A stretch of DNA of 64,000 bases from Gonatopus flavifemur (taxonomy: Eukaryota > Arthropoda > Insecta > Hymenoptera > Dryinidae): positions 4,099,372-4,163,371 of the forward strand of contig JAFFJZ010000016.1 in the NCBI GenBank assembly GCA_018340375.1. The letters run 5' to 3'. Of the stretch, positions 54,583 to 64,000 are shown piece by piece. The notes under the pieces were generated by a model. It was not told the DNA's origin. It saw only the letters and a list, made by a program, of their open reading frames with translations, and made no database searches. The position numbers were made by a program, and so were the translations under genes. Each line of letters begins with the position of its first letter. Within the stretch, counting starts at the first letter, position 1.

Positions 54583-55990
54583 CATTAACAATGAGAGAGA
54601 GAAAAGAATACTCAAAAATCTCTAATGAAATGAGAGATATGATAAAAAATTACTACCTGGACGAAAAAAATTGTTATATTTGTCCAGGTATAAGGCAATA
54701 CAAAAAAAACGTGCGAGTGATTCCGAGGCAAGAGAATTAGTACAAAAGAAAATGTGACTGTATACAATTCGAGATGTATATAGTAATTTTATTGATGATT
54801 ATTCGGGAAATGAAAGTCTACCTGGATTTTCTTTCTTCGCCTCAATAAGGCCAGAGGAATGTGTTTTCGCTGGTGATCCCGGGACTCATGAAATTTGTGT
54901 CTGCACCGAACATGAAAATATTAAGTTGAAGTTGTCTGCTTTGAGAACCACTATGAAATATAGAGAACTAATTGCAGCCGCAGTTTGTAATGTTGATGAT
55001 GCATATTGCATGTTACATGGATATCAAAACTGTCCCGGGGTAGCAGGTATTGAAAGTTTACTGAATGAAACGAATATCGCTGATGACTTGATTGATCACA
55101 AACAATGGGATGCAGAAGGCAGTAGAGCAGCACTTAAAAATCACACTGAGAAGAAGAAAAATTTTTTGGAAACTTTATGTTCCAATGTATGGAAATCAAC
55201 AATCCATCATTTTACTGCAGACTCACAGAAAAGTTATTTATATGACTGCAAATAGAAATTAGAATACGATACTTGTATTATTACGATGGATTTTTCAGAG
55301 AACTATTCTCTCATTATACAAAGATCTGTTCAATCATTTCACTATAATAATACACAAGCAACAATTCACCCTTTCTGCGTTTATTACGAAGATCCACAAG
55401 CGGCTGATGAAAAAGAACTCCAACAGATAAGTTTTTGTGTAATAAGTGCTACGACTGATCATGTTGCATACACTATTCACGCTCTCCAAGAAAAACTGAT
55501 GCAAATAATAAGAGATGAATTTCCATGGATAAAAAATGTTATCTATTTCTCAGATGGGGCACCAACTCAATATAAAAATAAGTGAGTATTCCTAAGGATT
55601 TCTGTGTTCGAGACACTCATAAAAAGCAATCAAAATGGGTTTGCATCCTTAAATTGGAACAATTTCCAGCTATCTAGTGAATTTCTGATTCAATGCTTAT
55701 GTTTCTTTTACATTAAGGAATAATTTAGCGAATGGTTGCTGCCTTGAAAAAGATTTTGGCATTAAAGTTACGTCATATAATTTTTTCGCAACTAGTCATG
55801 GAAAGAGTGTCTTTGATGGAATTGGAGGTACGTTGAAGAGGACAGTGATGCGACATTGCATAAGATCACCACCTGAAAATCAAGTGACAACTCCATTCGA
55901 GATGTACAAATATGTTTCAAGTGAAGATGTACAAATATGTTTCGAGTGAAGTAAAAAGTATAGGGTAGATGACATGGTTCGAATTTCCAA
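54583..55990 (+). pseudogene. RNase-H-like transposase remnant with a retained 136-bp spliceosomal intron
   Basis: The product resembles a family of predicted insect, fish and cnidarian transposases (possibly Sola-type; not verified). Blocks in order: SEARELVQKKM (then a TGA where Arg is expected), LPGFSFFASIRPEECVF, GTHEICVCTEHENIKLKL, YCMLHGYQNCPG, MDFSENYSLIIQ (first acidic motif), FHYNNTQATIHPF, YFSDGAPTQYKN (second), then after the intron GCCLEKDFGIKV and FFATSHGKSVFDGIGGTLKR (third). The intron 55582-55717 has a GTGAGT donor and a TTTCTTTTACATTAAG acceptor. Joining across it restores the reading frame exactly inside the conserved QYKN/DFG region. TAG at 55253-55255 and the earlier TGA disable the gene. 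Similarity fades after about 55950. Confidence 0.78.
55582..55717 (+). other. Intron inside the transposase remnant
   Basis: GT at 55582-55583 (GTGAGT) and AG at 55716-55717. The exon ends two bases into a codon (AA) and the next exon supplies G, giving Lys, followed by NNLANGCCLEKDFG in frame. Confidence 0.8.
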
Positions 55991-56327
55991 TAGAACAATG
56001 ATCAATGATAGTACAATAAAAGAACGATATACGATATTTTCAGACCAATATTAGTAGCCCATACTGACGTTGAGAAACATAGACAAAAAATTGAAAAGAA
56101 GATTTGAAACTGTCTAAAAACAATTGAGGACACTAGAATTAACCATTCTTTTACACCTATTGATGACAATACCTTTGAAGTGAGAGTGACTTCTTTCGGA
56201 AAAGATTATAAAGTCGCTCAACTATGCTAGCACTCACATCATACCTTTTCGTACTCCATTGTGATATTGAAATATGGAATACACAGGGTTCAAGATGATG
56301 TTGCTGTAATAGTGACCAATAAACTCG

Positions 56328-56346
56328 ACTATTATTATTATTATGA

Positions 56347-56396
<50 letters not shown>
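56328..56396. repeat. (ATT)n/(ATC)n microsatellite, left flank of the R1-clade LINE
   Basis: TAT/ATT triplets pass into ATTATC units directly before the GC-rich LINE. A matching tract lies at 61288-61400 on the other side. Confidence 0.92.
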
Positions 56397-56399
<3 letters not shown>

Positions 56400-56738
56400 A
56401 CTCCGCTTTGAACCGGTCCCAAGCCCGGGACCCCATCTTGCAAGTGATGGGGGAGGAGGAGGGATAGAGGAGTAACACTCCTCTGAAAAACCGCGGTCCA
56501 TCTGGCTCCGGATGGTAGCACCGCGTAAGGGACCCTGCCTAGGGTCACAGGTGACACCTGGCCAGCGGTCTCGGCGGCGGATGAGAGAAGGAACTCCCCA
56601 ACCAGGTCGGGGGCGGAAGAGCCACTTCCACGAAATTCCAGGCGCGTCTGTTCCCGTACCGGGCGGCGTCCTGGTCAGTGTCTGTTTCCCCGTGTTAGGG
56701 GCGGCCGATCAACCATATCTTCTAAAACCGATTCAAAT

Positions 56739-58250
56739 ATGGCCAGTACGAAGACGCAAGAAACCATTACCGTCCAGGGGGGATCGGACCTCCCAGGGCC
56801 GGCGCTAGACAGGGATGTGCGAACGGGCCCCGCAGCGTCGTTATCATGCAACCGTAGTACAATGGAGGTGGCTCACTTGGCCTCCATTGTGAACATTGCG
56901 CCAAGTGATGGAGAACGAATAGAAAAGGGGGGTGACGGTGGAGATGATTTGGCTTCCCTTAGGACGCTCATCATTGAATCGGAGGGGGAGGCGGAAGAGA
57001 GGCTCGCAGGAATGCGTCGCCCAATCCAAGGCATGGTGGATGCCATCCAGAAACAGCCCAACGTCAATCGAACCGTGAAGGATGGCATCCCAAGACTGTT
57101 GGAGGAGCTGGATGGGCTGCAGGAGGACACGGGGACGTACGCTCATGTCCGACAGGCCATAGACCACGGAGCGTTCGATAGACGGACAGGGAGACCGATA
57201 CCCGCCCCACGGAATTCCCTTGGAAGCTCGCCTCCAACGAGTGGTCAAAAGCGCCCCGCTGTGAGCCCGCCGGAGGCTCCAAGAGCTCCAGTCCGGATGC
57301 CCAAGAGGAGAAAATCCACTGTGGCCCCCCCACAAGAGGAGTGGACAGTGGTCGAGTCGAAGGAGGGGAAGGAGAGGAAGAAGGAGCGGAAGAAGGAACG
57401 AAAGGAGAAGGACAGGGCAACAACGGCCAACCCTCCCGCGCAACCTCCGGTGAAGCAGGCTCCGACATCGAGACCCCAGCAGAAACGACGGCGGTGGACT
57501 GTGAAACCGGGCGCAATCACCGTGAAACCTGCAGGAGGGGAAACGTACGCGGATGCCCTGTCCACCGTCCGCCACGCTGTGAGACCGCAGGAGCTTGGGG
57601 TCGAGGTGAGCGCGGTCCGTCGCACAAGGAACGGTGAGGTCCTCATTGAAATAAAAAAAGCGACGGACCAGGCCAGGCCGTCTTTCTCGGAGGCGCTCAA
57701 GCAGGCTGCACAGGAGGTGGGCAGCGTCCGGGAGCTGAGGCCAACAGCCAGGCTCGAGATTCGAGACTTGGACGTTTGCTCCACTAAGATGGAAGTGGAG
57801 GCTGCACTGCAGAACAAATTACAAGAGTACGGCGGGATCCTGCAGGTTACGCTAACGAAGCCCACCGTGCGTGGTCAAGTCTCGGCCCTTGTTACGGTTG
57901 AACAAGTGGCCGCGGAGAGACTGATGGCCACTGGCAAGATCAGGGTGGGCTGGATCAACAAATGCAGGATCCGGGAAAGAGAGGTCGTACCGAGATGCTA
58001 CAAGTGTCTCGGTTACGGCCATCAAAGCCGCGGCTGCCAAGGGCCTGACCGGAGCAAGATCTGCTTCCGGTGTGGCGCAGAGGGCCACAAGGCAGCGGGA
58101 TGTACCAGAGATTCCGCCTGTTACCTCTGCACCGCGGCGGGGAAGCCCGGAACTCACCAAGCGGGTTCCGGGAAGTGTGACGTTCTCCGCAGGGTCCTCG
58201 CCCAGGCGGAAGGCAGCAACGTCTGGAATGGTGGTCGTTCTGAAGTGTAA
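56739..58250 (+). CDS. R1-clade LINE ORF1, gag-like protein with three zinc knuckles
   Basis: A 503-residue uninterrupted ORF begins MASTKTQETITVQGG. The N-terminal half is low-complexity and charged, with a Lys/Arg/Glu tract near residues 205-230 (KEGKERKKERKKERKEKDR). From about 270 to 415 it is globular (TYADALSTVRHAVRPQ, RTRNGEVLIEI, LEIRDLDVCSTKMEVEAAL), as in gag-like proteins of R1/jockey elements. Residues 420-480 hold CYKCLGYGHQSRGC and CFRCGAEGHKAAGC, both CX2CX4HX4C, and a third variant finger CYLC...H...C. The protein is expected to bind element RNA and carry it to the target. The stop at 58248-58250 lies beyond the probable ORF2 start at 58228, a 23-base overlap in another frame typical of this clade. 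Confidence 0.92.
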   Translation: MASTKTQETITVQGGSDLPGPALDRDVRTGPAASLSCNRSTMEVAHLASIVNIAPSDGERIEKGGDGGDDLASLRTLIIESEGEAEERLAGMRRPIQGMVDAIQKQPNVNRTVKDGIPRLLEELDGLQEDTGTYAHVRQAIDHGAFDRRTGRPIPAPRNSLGSSPPTSGQKRPAVSPPEAPRAPVRMPKRRKSTVAPPQEEWTVVESKEGKERKKERKKERKEKDRATTANPPAQPPVKQAPTSRPQQKRRRWTVKPGAITVKPAGGETYADALSTVRHAVRPQELGVEVSAVRRTRNGEVLIEIKKATDQARPSFSEALKQAAQEVGSVRELRPTARLEIRDLDVCSTKMEVEAALQNKLQEYGGILQVTLTKPTVRGQVSALVTVEQVAAERLMATGKIRVGWINKCRIREREVVPRCYKCLGYGHQSRGCQGPDRSKICFRCGAEGHKAAGCTRDSACYLCTAAGKPGTHQAGSGKCDVLRRVLAQAEGSNVWNGGRSEV

Positions 58251-61122
58251 CCTCAATAGGAGTAGGGTGGCTCATGACCTCCTGGCCCAGATCTGTCTCG
58301 AGAAGAAAGCTGACATAGTTCTTATGAACGAACAGTATCGAGACAGAGAAGGGTCAGGATGGTTCTCCGATCTCCTCGGCACGGCGGCAATTTGGATCCC
58401 TGACACGCGACACTGCTATGTCGCTTCCCATTGTTCCGGCAGAGGCTTTGTGTGGGACTGTACGGGACATGGAGGGCCATAAAATAGTAGCCGGAGACTT
58501 CAAATCCAAGTCTCTCGAATGGGGCGAAGCCAGGCCAGATTCCCGGGGTGGACGAGTTATGGACATGGCATCCAGAACTGGTCTGTTGGTGCTTAACACC
58601 GGTACAACGTCTACCTTCGGAGGCCTGGCTATCGACAGACGATCTTGGACATCTCTCTCGCGACGAAACATCTGGTGCGCCGTGTCGAGGGCTGGAGGGT
58701 GATCGAGGACTACACAGCCAGCGATCACCAATATATCACATTCAACATCTAAGATGTAGCTCCAGCCCGTGGCGCGCGTAACCACCTGACGCCCAGATGG
58801 AACGTCGCGAAGATGAGCCCTGAGAGACTGTCTCCGGCGTTGGAACGTGGACAGCTGGCTTTGGACGGGATCCAACAAGAGCTGCCCTCCCGTGGACGAG
58901 CAGAAGCAGTGGTGGATATTGCAATGCGTCACATCCACCGCGCTTGTCGGGAGGCAGTGCCGAGGATTTGGAGAAGAAATGGAAGGAGACCGCTATATTG
59001 GTGGACGGACGAGATCGCGGCGTTGAGGAGCGGGAGTCTCAGACTCAGACGCATCACCCAGCGCTCGAGGCCCCGCTATCGTGGCGACGCAGCCCCCAAA
59101 ATCGCCGCCTACCAAGCAGCGAGGAAGCGGTTACGCCGGGCCATGAATGAGAGCCAGCACCGATGCTGGAAGGCGCTTGAACAGGATCTTGAGGATGATC
59201 CTTGGGGGTTGAGGTATAGGATAGTGCTCCACAAATTGGGGACCGACTCAAACGGTACTCCCAAAAACGCGGAGACTCTCAAGAAGATCGTTGTCAGGCT
59301 TTTTCCCCAACACCCCAAGCGCTCAAGCCGTCCTTCAACACCTGGAGACCCGGAGACTCCTTCCTTCACGGGGGTGGAGGTAGCGATTGCCGCGCGCTCG
59401 CTCAAGAACAAAAAAGCCCCGGGTCCGGACGGCTTACCAGCAGAGGTGCTGAAGGCAGTTGCGCAGAGCCATTCAAAGCTCTTGCTCGACATGTATAACG
59501 CCTGCCTGCGAGCGCGGATTTTCCATACCCGCTGAAAACTGGCTAGGTTGGCGTTGGTGAGCAAGGGGCCAGCAGACGACCCGTCATCTTACAGGCCCCT
59601 GTGCATGCCGGATACAGCCGGCAAACTCTTGGAGAAACTCCTCAGGCCTCGCCTCCACGGAGCCACCAAAGCCGCTGGAGACCTCTCCAAACGTCAATAT
59701 GGCTCTAGGAGAGGGAGGTCGACGGTTCACGCTATTCAGGAGGTGGTCGAGGCAGCTAGGGGCACGGAGCGTGGAAATCATTATTCTCGCCCCGTTTGTC
59801 TGCTGGTCACGTTGGATGTGCGCAACGCCTTCAACTCGGTCAGATGGAGCGACGCTATAAGCAAGCTGGAGCGGGACTTCCGAGTGCCCGAATATCTCAT
59901 GAGGGTACTCGACGACTACCTGAGATCCCGCTCCCTAATGTATGAGACCGAGGTTGGCCCGGTGGAGAGAAAGTTGACCTCTGGAGCGGCTCAAGGCTCC
60001 ATACTGGGACCCGATATATGCAACGCTACCTATGACGGGATTCTTTGTATGGAGCTGCCGGAGGGGGTGTTCCTGGTTGAGTATGCGGATGACATCGATG
60101 CGGTCATCATCGCACGCTCCATCGAACAGGCGCAGATGCAACTAGACCATGCGTCGCGTCCGTTCCTGGATGGACGACCACGGATTGCAGCTGGCATCGG
60201 CGAAGACCGAGATTGTGCTCCTCACCAAGAAGTATATCCCCCTGATCAGGGGTATGCAGGTAGGACAGGTGACGGTCCAGCGGACAAGGTGGCGGGAATA
60301 GTCACATCGTTGAGCAGGGTCATGGCCAATATTGGCGGCCCCCGACCCTGCAGGAGAAAACTACTCCTACGAACCGCCGAGTCTATTATGCTCTACGGTG
60401 CCGAAGTCTGGGCCGAAGCGCTGCGGTACGAAAAATACCGGAAGCGCATGACCGCAGTTCAGTGGAGAGGGGCCCCCCGTATCGCCCGCTCCTACCGCAC
60501 GGTTTGGGAGCCTGCAGCGTTGGTCGTTACGGGGGTCATATCAATTGACCTCCTCGCCGAGGAACGGAAATCCGTCCACCACGGAGCTTCCGTCGCAGGG
60601 AGGGATGAAGCGAGGCATCAAGCTAGAGACGTGTCTTTGCGTACCTGGCAAGAACGGTGGGAAGGGGCGTCGCGAGCCAGATAGACAGCGAGGATAATAC
60701 CTCGTCTAGATTCCTGGCTCAACCGTCAGCATGGGGAAGTCAATTTCTTCCTCACTCAGCTGCTGACGGGGCACGGTCTGTTCCAGGCCTACCTCTGTAG
60801 AATGGGCAAGGTGCAGGAACCAGACTGTGTCTTCTGCGACTCCCAACGAGACGATGCCCTTCACACGTTCTTCGAGTGTAAGGAGTGGCGGGCGGAAAGA
60901 AGTCGTCTCGAAGAGATCTACGGCAGTGTGACTCCAGAGAACATCGTTGGGGTCATGCTGCTGAGCCAGGACGCATGGACTAATGTCACCTGCTTTACGC
61001 AGTCGGTCCTGCAACGGGAGAAGAGGGTCCTCGATGCGAGAGCCAGTAGGGGTCGCGGAGGGGTCACGTGGAACGTGGCCCGAAATCCGTGGCATGGATT
61101 TCGGGCTGAAGTAATGTGTTGA
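58228..61122 (+). pseudogene. R1-clade LINE ORF2: endonuclease, reverse transcriptase, C-terminal zinc finger; broken
   Basis: ORF2 starts at the ATG at 58228. The endonuclease is damaged: ADIVLMNEQYRD and GRGFVWDC are followed by a deletion and frame change, then GDFKSKSLEWGEARPDSRG, and after another frame change ILDISLATKH and TASDHQYITF. The RT region is one frame from about 58740, with single stops. It holds APGPDGLPAEVLKA, a TGA at 59533 where Trp is expected, SYRPLCMPDTAGKLLEKLL, GRSTVHAIQEVV, LLVTLDVRNAFNSVRW (first Asp), SGAAQGSILGPDIC, and the active site YADD in LVEYADDID. Near 60170-60290 a frame change with loss follows. A TAG at 60682 (again a Trp position) precedes the C-terminal finger CVFC...H...C (about 60826-60880). 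It is non-functional but recent-looking, and GC-rich throughout. Confidence 0.9.
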
Positions 61123-61287
61123 ACAGTTCCGGGGGGGCGTCAAATGCCTGTCAAGAGGGGGTTTTGGTGGGTATACTGCGATCGGCAACTGTCATCTCCA
61201 GCCACAGCGGGAGTTCCACACACCGGGGAGCAATGACATCACTTCCCTGACGGTGGACAAAGCATTCCCCTCTTCATAAAAAAAAAT

Positions 61288-61400
61288 TGATATTATTTTA
61301 TTATTATCATTTTATCATTATTATCTCACCATCATTATTATTATTATCTCATTATTATTATTATTATTATTATTATCATCATTATCATCATCATTATATA
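61288..61400. repeat. (ATT)n/(ATC)n microsatellite, right flank of the R1-clade LINE
   Basis: TTATTATC, ATTATTATT and ATCATC runs continue the same kind of sequence as the left flank, interrupted by a few substitutions (CTCACC). Confidence 0.9.
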
Positions 61401-62218
61401 TGCTGACATGATGAACATAAATGAATGGTTCGATGCAATTTTCGGGATGTTTGAAAATTCATAACTCAGATCCAAGCTCGATTCCAAACTTGAAATTTCC
61501 AGGGCTCTTTGAGGTCATAACAAAGCAACTTTCCTGTAAATTCCAAGCAAATCGAAGTTCCGAGAAAAGAGTTTAAGCTGTATGAAAATGACGATTTTCT
61601 CAAAACGCGACATATTTGAAGGCTCATAGCTCCATTCATATTTGACCGATTCGAATTTCTCATGAGAATTTGGAAAATGTGATCGAAGACGAAAATTTTG
61701 ACGCGACTTGGAACTCGATTGATTGTAAATTGTCGGTTTCTCAGGCCACTGAAAATTTCTCAATTTTCACAAATTTGTATCTGTGTATAATTGAATGTAC
61801 AAACAAGGGACTTCGGAGTACATGGAGGAAAAAATTTTCTCAAAAAGAAACACATTCCAATGCAGAAAATGTGGGATCGGCAAAGTCATTTGATTGAACA
61901 CGCCCTGAGAAAAAAATTATTGAAAATCCCCCAGAAATGACCGGTTTTGGAACTTTGAAAAATTCCCACTCCCACAGTGTTGAAAATTTTTGGCTGAAAA
62001 TTGGGATCTAATCTACTTTCAGTACGTACTTTCGTATAAAAAATCATGAGCGAAATCGGTGATGTGAGCGTGCACACTTTCGTCGAGAAGTAATGGATAT
62101 ACATACACATGCATTAATCGACATCGAGATATATCATCCAGCCACCAGGGCATTCATATTCTAGTTCATTCATTGATAAATTCCCGCAGTGTAACGTGTT
62201 TATTATATTGGTGCCGCT

Positions 62219-64000
62219 ATGACGGATATGGACGTGCTAAAGAACAAGAGGAAAGTATTGAAGGGTCCTTGTACCCGGATGAAAAATGATATTGATCCCC
62301 TAAAAGAAATAACGCCAGCTGTTTTGTCTGAGGTTATGGAACGAAAGGCAAAAATGGATGCATATCAGGAACAGTATCAGAGCATTGAAGATCCTATCGA
62401 TGAAATTTAGATTGATGGGAATGACGACGACAGAACGATATTTGAAAATGTTCATTATGCTCTGTCTGCCAGAATGCGTCTCATAATGTATGGGAAGTAC
62501 GGTTAATGTTGTTGATCAAAATACTTCTCCCGCCATGGAATGATCCACTTCCACCCATAGTGGTCAGATTCCAAATAAAAGTCATGTAAGACTGCCAAAA
62601 ATTAGCTTACCTATATTTTCTGGCAAATACGACGAGTGGGTACCATTTTTTAATGTTCTTGATTCAGTCATAAATAAGAATAACAGTCTCACAAAAATAC
62701 AAAAATCCCAATATCTCCGTCATCTCCAACTGGCGATGCAGCTGGCGTTATTCACTCGTTAGAATTATCCAAAGCCAATTATGATGTTGCATTGAAGCTT
62801 ATGAAAGATAGATACAATAACAATCGAGTTATTGTGTACAGTCAGATGAAGGAAATATTTGAATTACGTCACATGTATAAAGAGAACCATCAACAATTGG
62901 AAACAATAATAGATGGCGTTGCCAAACATCTACGAGCTTTAAATTCGTTGCGTAAACCCACAAATGATTGGGACGATCTTTATATTGACCACGAAAATAG
63001 ATTCAACAACAAACAAAGAGTGGCAGAACCTTCATTGATGGCAATGAGTTGCCTACTCTAAATCAATTGATAGAATTCATCACTGGGAAATGTCAGGCAT
63101 TAGAAGTTATCAGCAATAAAAGCATTCCCGTGGAGGCACGACCCTCAAATTTGAATAATCATAAAACTAAGAAACAAACGATGTCTCATGTATCCACGAT
63201 AAAAAGCAAATGTGTATTCTGCCAGGGTGATCACGTTATCTATTATTGTTCAGAATTTTTGAAATTCTCAAAATCTGCTCGATTGGCAAAAATACGTGAA
63301 CGAAAAATTTGTACGAATTGTCTGCGTTCCCATGCTCATGGTTCCAGTAAATACACTTCAGGAGCTTGTAAGAACTGTGGAGAAGAACATAATACACTTT
63401 TGCATTTAGATTCAACACCCAGATTGAATATCGCTTCCAATAATAAACCCAATGAAAGTGAAGTTGACGAAAATTCAGGTTCACTAGTCTCGGCGTACAG
63501 TACCTTAGCTCAATGCAATTTTTCGTCATTATCAACTGCTCTCATTGATGTTTCCGATGTTAATGGTAAAAGGGTACTCGCTCGTGCATTACTTGACCCC
63601 GGATCGCAGGCTTCGGTCGTGACTAATTGTTTATTTGAGCAATTAATATACCTTCACGTGCTATAAATATATCAATATCTGGAATCAATAAAACATCTCC
63701 TACAGCGAATCGGATGGCAAAAATCAAATTCCAATAGAGATTCACCTCTTACGGGTCAACATTAGATTGCATTATGACTGACGTAATCACGGATAAAATT
63801 CCCAATTTCTCGATCAGTAAACATAGTTCACGCATTCCCAACTGCTTAACATTAGCCGATCCAGGTTTTCATGTACCTTCAGGAATAGATATACTCATTG
63901 GGATAGATTTATTCTGGCAGCTTATATGTGTTGGCCAAATCAAGGCTAATGAGCATCACCCATTGCTACAAAAAACTTTATTAGGATGGATATTAGCCGG
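62219..64000 (+). pseudogene. BEL/Pao retrotransposon gag and protease region, truncated by window end, broken
   Basis: The frame opens MTDMDVLKNKRKVLKGPCTR just after TTGGTGCCGCT and reads a gag start with stops at 62408 and 62503. Then comes RLPKISLPIFSGKYDEWVPF (DUF1759-type gag core, about 62588-62720), a frame change, and LKLMKDRYNNNRVIVYSQM. After another frame change near 63055, a Cys/His-rich finger follows: CVFCQGDHVIYYC, CTNCLRSHAHG, CKNCGEEHNTLLH. ARALLDPGSQASVV near 63580 is the aspartyl-protease motif (DPGSQ where D(S/T)G is usual in other families; DxGSQ is normal for BEL). The protease-like region runs on to the window end with at least one more stop (TAG near 63738). RT and integrase would lie beyond base 64000. 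No 5' LTR was found; the sequence before 62097 belongs to the preceding element. Confidence 0.88.

Larger units (their letters stand above)
56397..61287 (+). mobile_element. R1-clade LINE inserted in an ATT/ATC microsatellite
   Basis: Base composition changes abruptly to GC-rich at about 56397 and back at about 61280. The element has a leader of about 340 bp, ORF1 with three zinc knuckles, an overlapping ORF2 and a short A-run at 61279-61287. Both flanks are the same type of ATT/ATC microsatellite. Some R1-clade elements (Waldo, Mino) are known to target microsatellites, so a sequence-specific insertion is likely here. Confidence 0.85.
53375..62097. mobile_element. Element with TIRs of about 665 bp and an RNase-H-like transposase, invaded by a LINE
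   Basis: The segment 53375-54037 is repeated inverted at 61433-62097: TCCATTACTTTTCGACGA at the outer left, TCGTCGAGAAGTAATGGA at the outer right, and CATCCCGAAAATTGCAT / ATGCAATTTTCGGGATG at the inner ends. Between the arms are a plus-strand transposase remnant (54583-55990) and a GC-rich R1-clade LINE (56397-61287). Without the LINE the element is about 3.8 kb. No convincing target duplication was found. The superfamily is uncertain. Confidence 0.85.

Noticed and set aside
56844..57865. Long minus-strand frames (150-243 codons) opposite the R1-clade ORF1
   Set aside because: GC-rich sequence rarely contains stops; the plus strand carries a clear gag-like protein with zinc knuckles.
53571..61897. 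Frames of 60-112 codons in the 53.6-54.0 and 61.5-61.9 kb regions that resemble each other
   Set aside because: They lie within the inverted 665-bp arms, so the similarity is that of the repeat, not of a gene family.
62097..62218. 5' LTR of the BEL/Pao element
   Set aside because: Only about 120 bases separate the preceding TIR from the gag start, with no TG...CA repeat; too short and unsupported.

Overview
This window is nuclear DNA of an arthropod, most probably an insect. It is AT-rich and eukaryotic, with no operons. It is built almost entirely from transposable elements: RTE-type, CR1/jockey-type and R1-clade LINEs, a Helitron, three kinds of mariner, a BEL/Pao retrotransposon, a tRNA-headed SINE and many short palindromic MITEs. 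The order of insect cannot be fixed from sequence alone. Only three short stretches look like exons of host genes: 13703-13815 and 14004-14057 on the plus strand, and 16247-16432 on the minus strand. None was identified.

Layout. 1-2.5 kb: an open RTE-type LINE ORF entering from outside the window. 2.6-7.5 kb: a decayed Helitron with zinc finger, Rep (HUH) and Pif1-like helicase, followed by a GAT/GAG microsatellite. 9-15 kb: TA-flanked MITEs, one carrying a 5'-truncated RTE copy, and the possible plus-strand exons. 16.2 kb: the best host-exon candidate. 18.5-22.5 kb: a full-length but broken RTE copy on the minus strand, inserted in a palindromic TIR element. 23-28.6 kb: local tandem repeats, a large palindrome and a decayed mariner. 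28.9-30.9 kb: a possible solo LTR and a second mariner with both TIRs. 33.2-36 kb: a SINE head, then a composite mariner-like element with an apparently intact DD41D transposase. 37-39.1 kb: a dense cluster of small palindromic elements. 39.9-46.2 kb: an array of diverged units of about 1.17 kb. 46.5-53.3 kb: a second copy of the DD41D element, split by a CR1/jockey-type LINE and a hAT-like MITE. 53.4-62.1 kb: an element with TIRs of about 665 bp and a spliced RNase-H-like transposase, itself invaded by a GC-rich R1-clade LINE. 62.2-64 kb: the gag/protease part of a BEL/Pao element running off the window.

How the parts relate. Almost every element is either a coding parasite (LINE, Helitron, mariner, BEL) or a non-coding derivative mobilised in trans (MITE, SINE). 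The insertions are nested, and several can be ordered exactly because target-site duplications and uninterrupted sister copies are both present in the window. The RTE copy at the left edge and the DD41D transposase at 34.3-35.3 kb are the only long recognisable element genes with no internal stop, together with ORF1 of each of the two other LINEs. Everything else carries stops, frameshifts or deletions.
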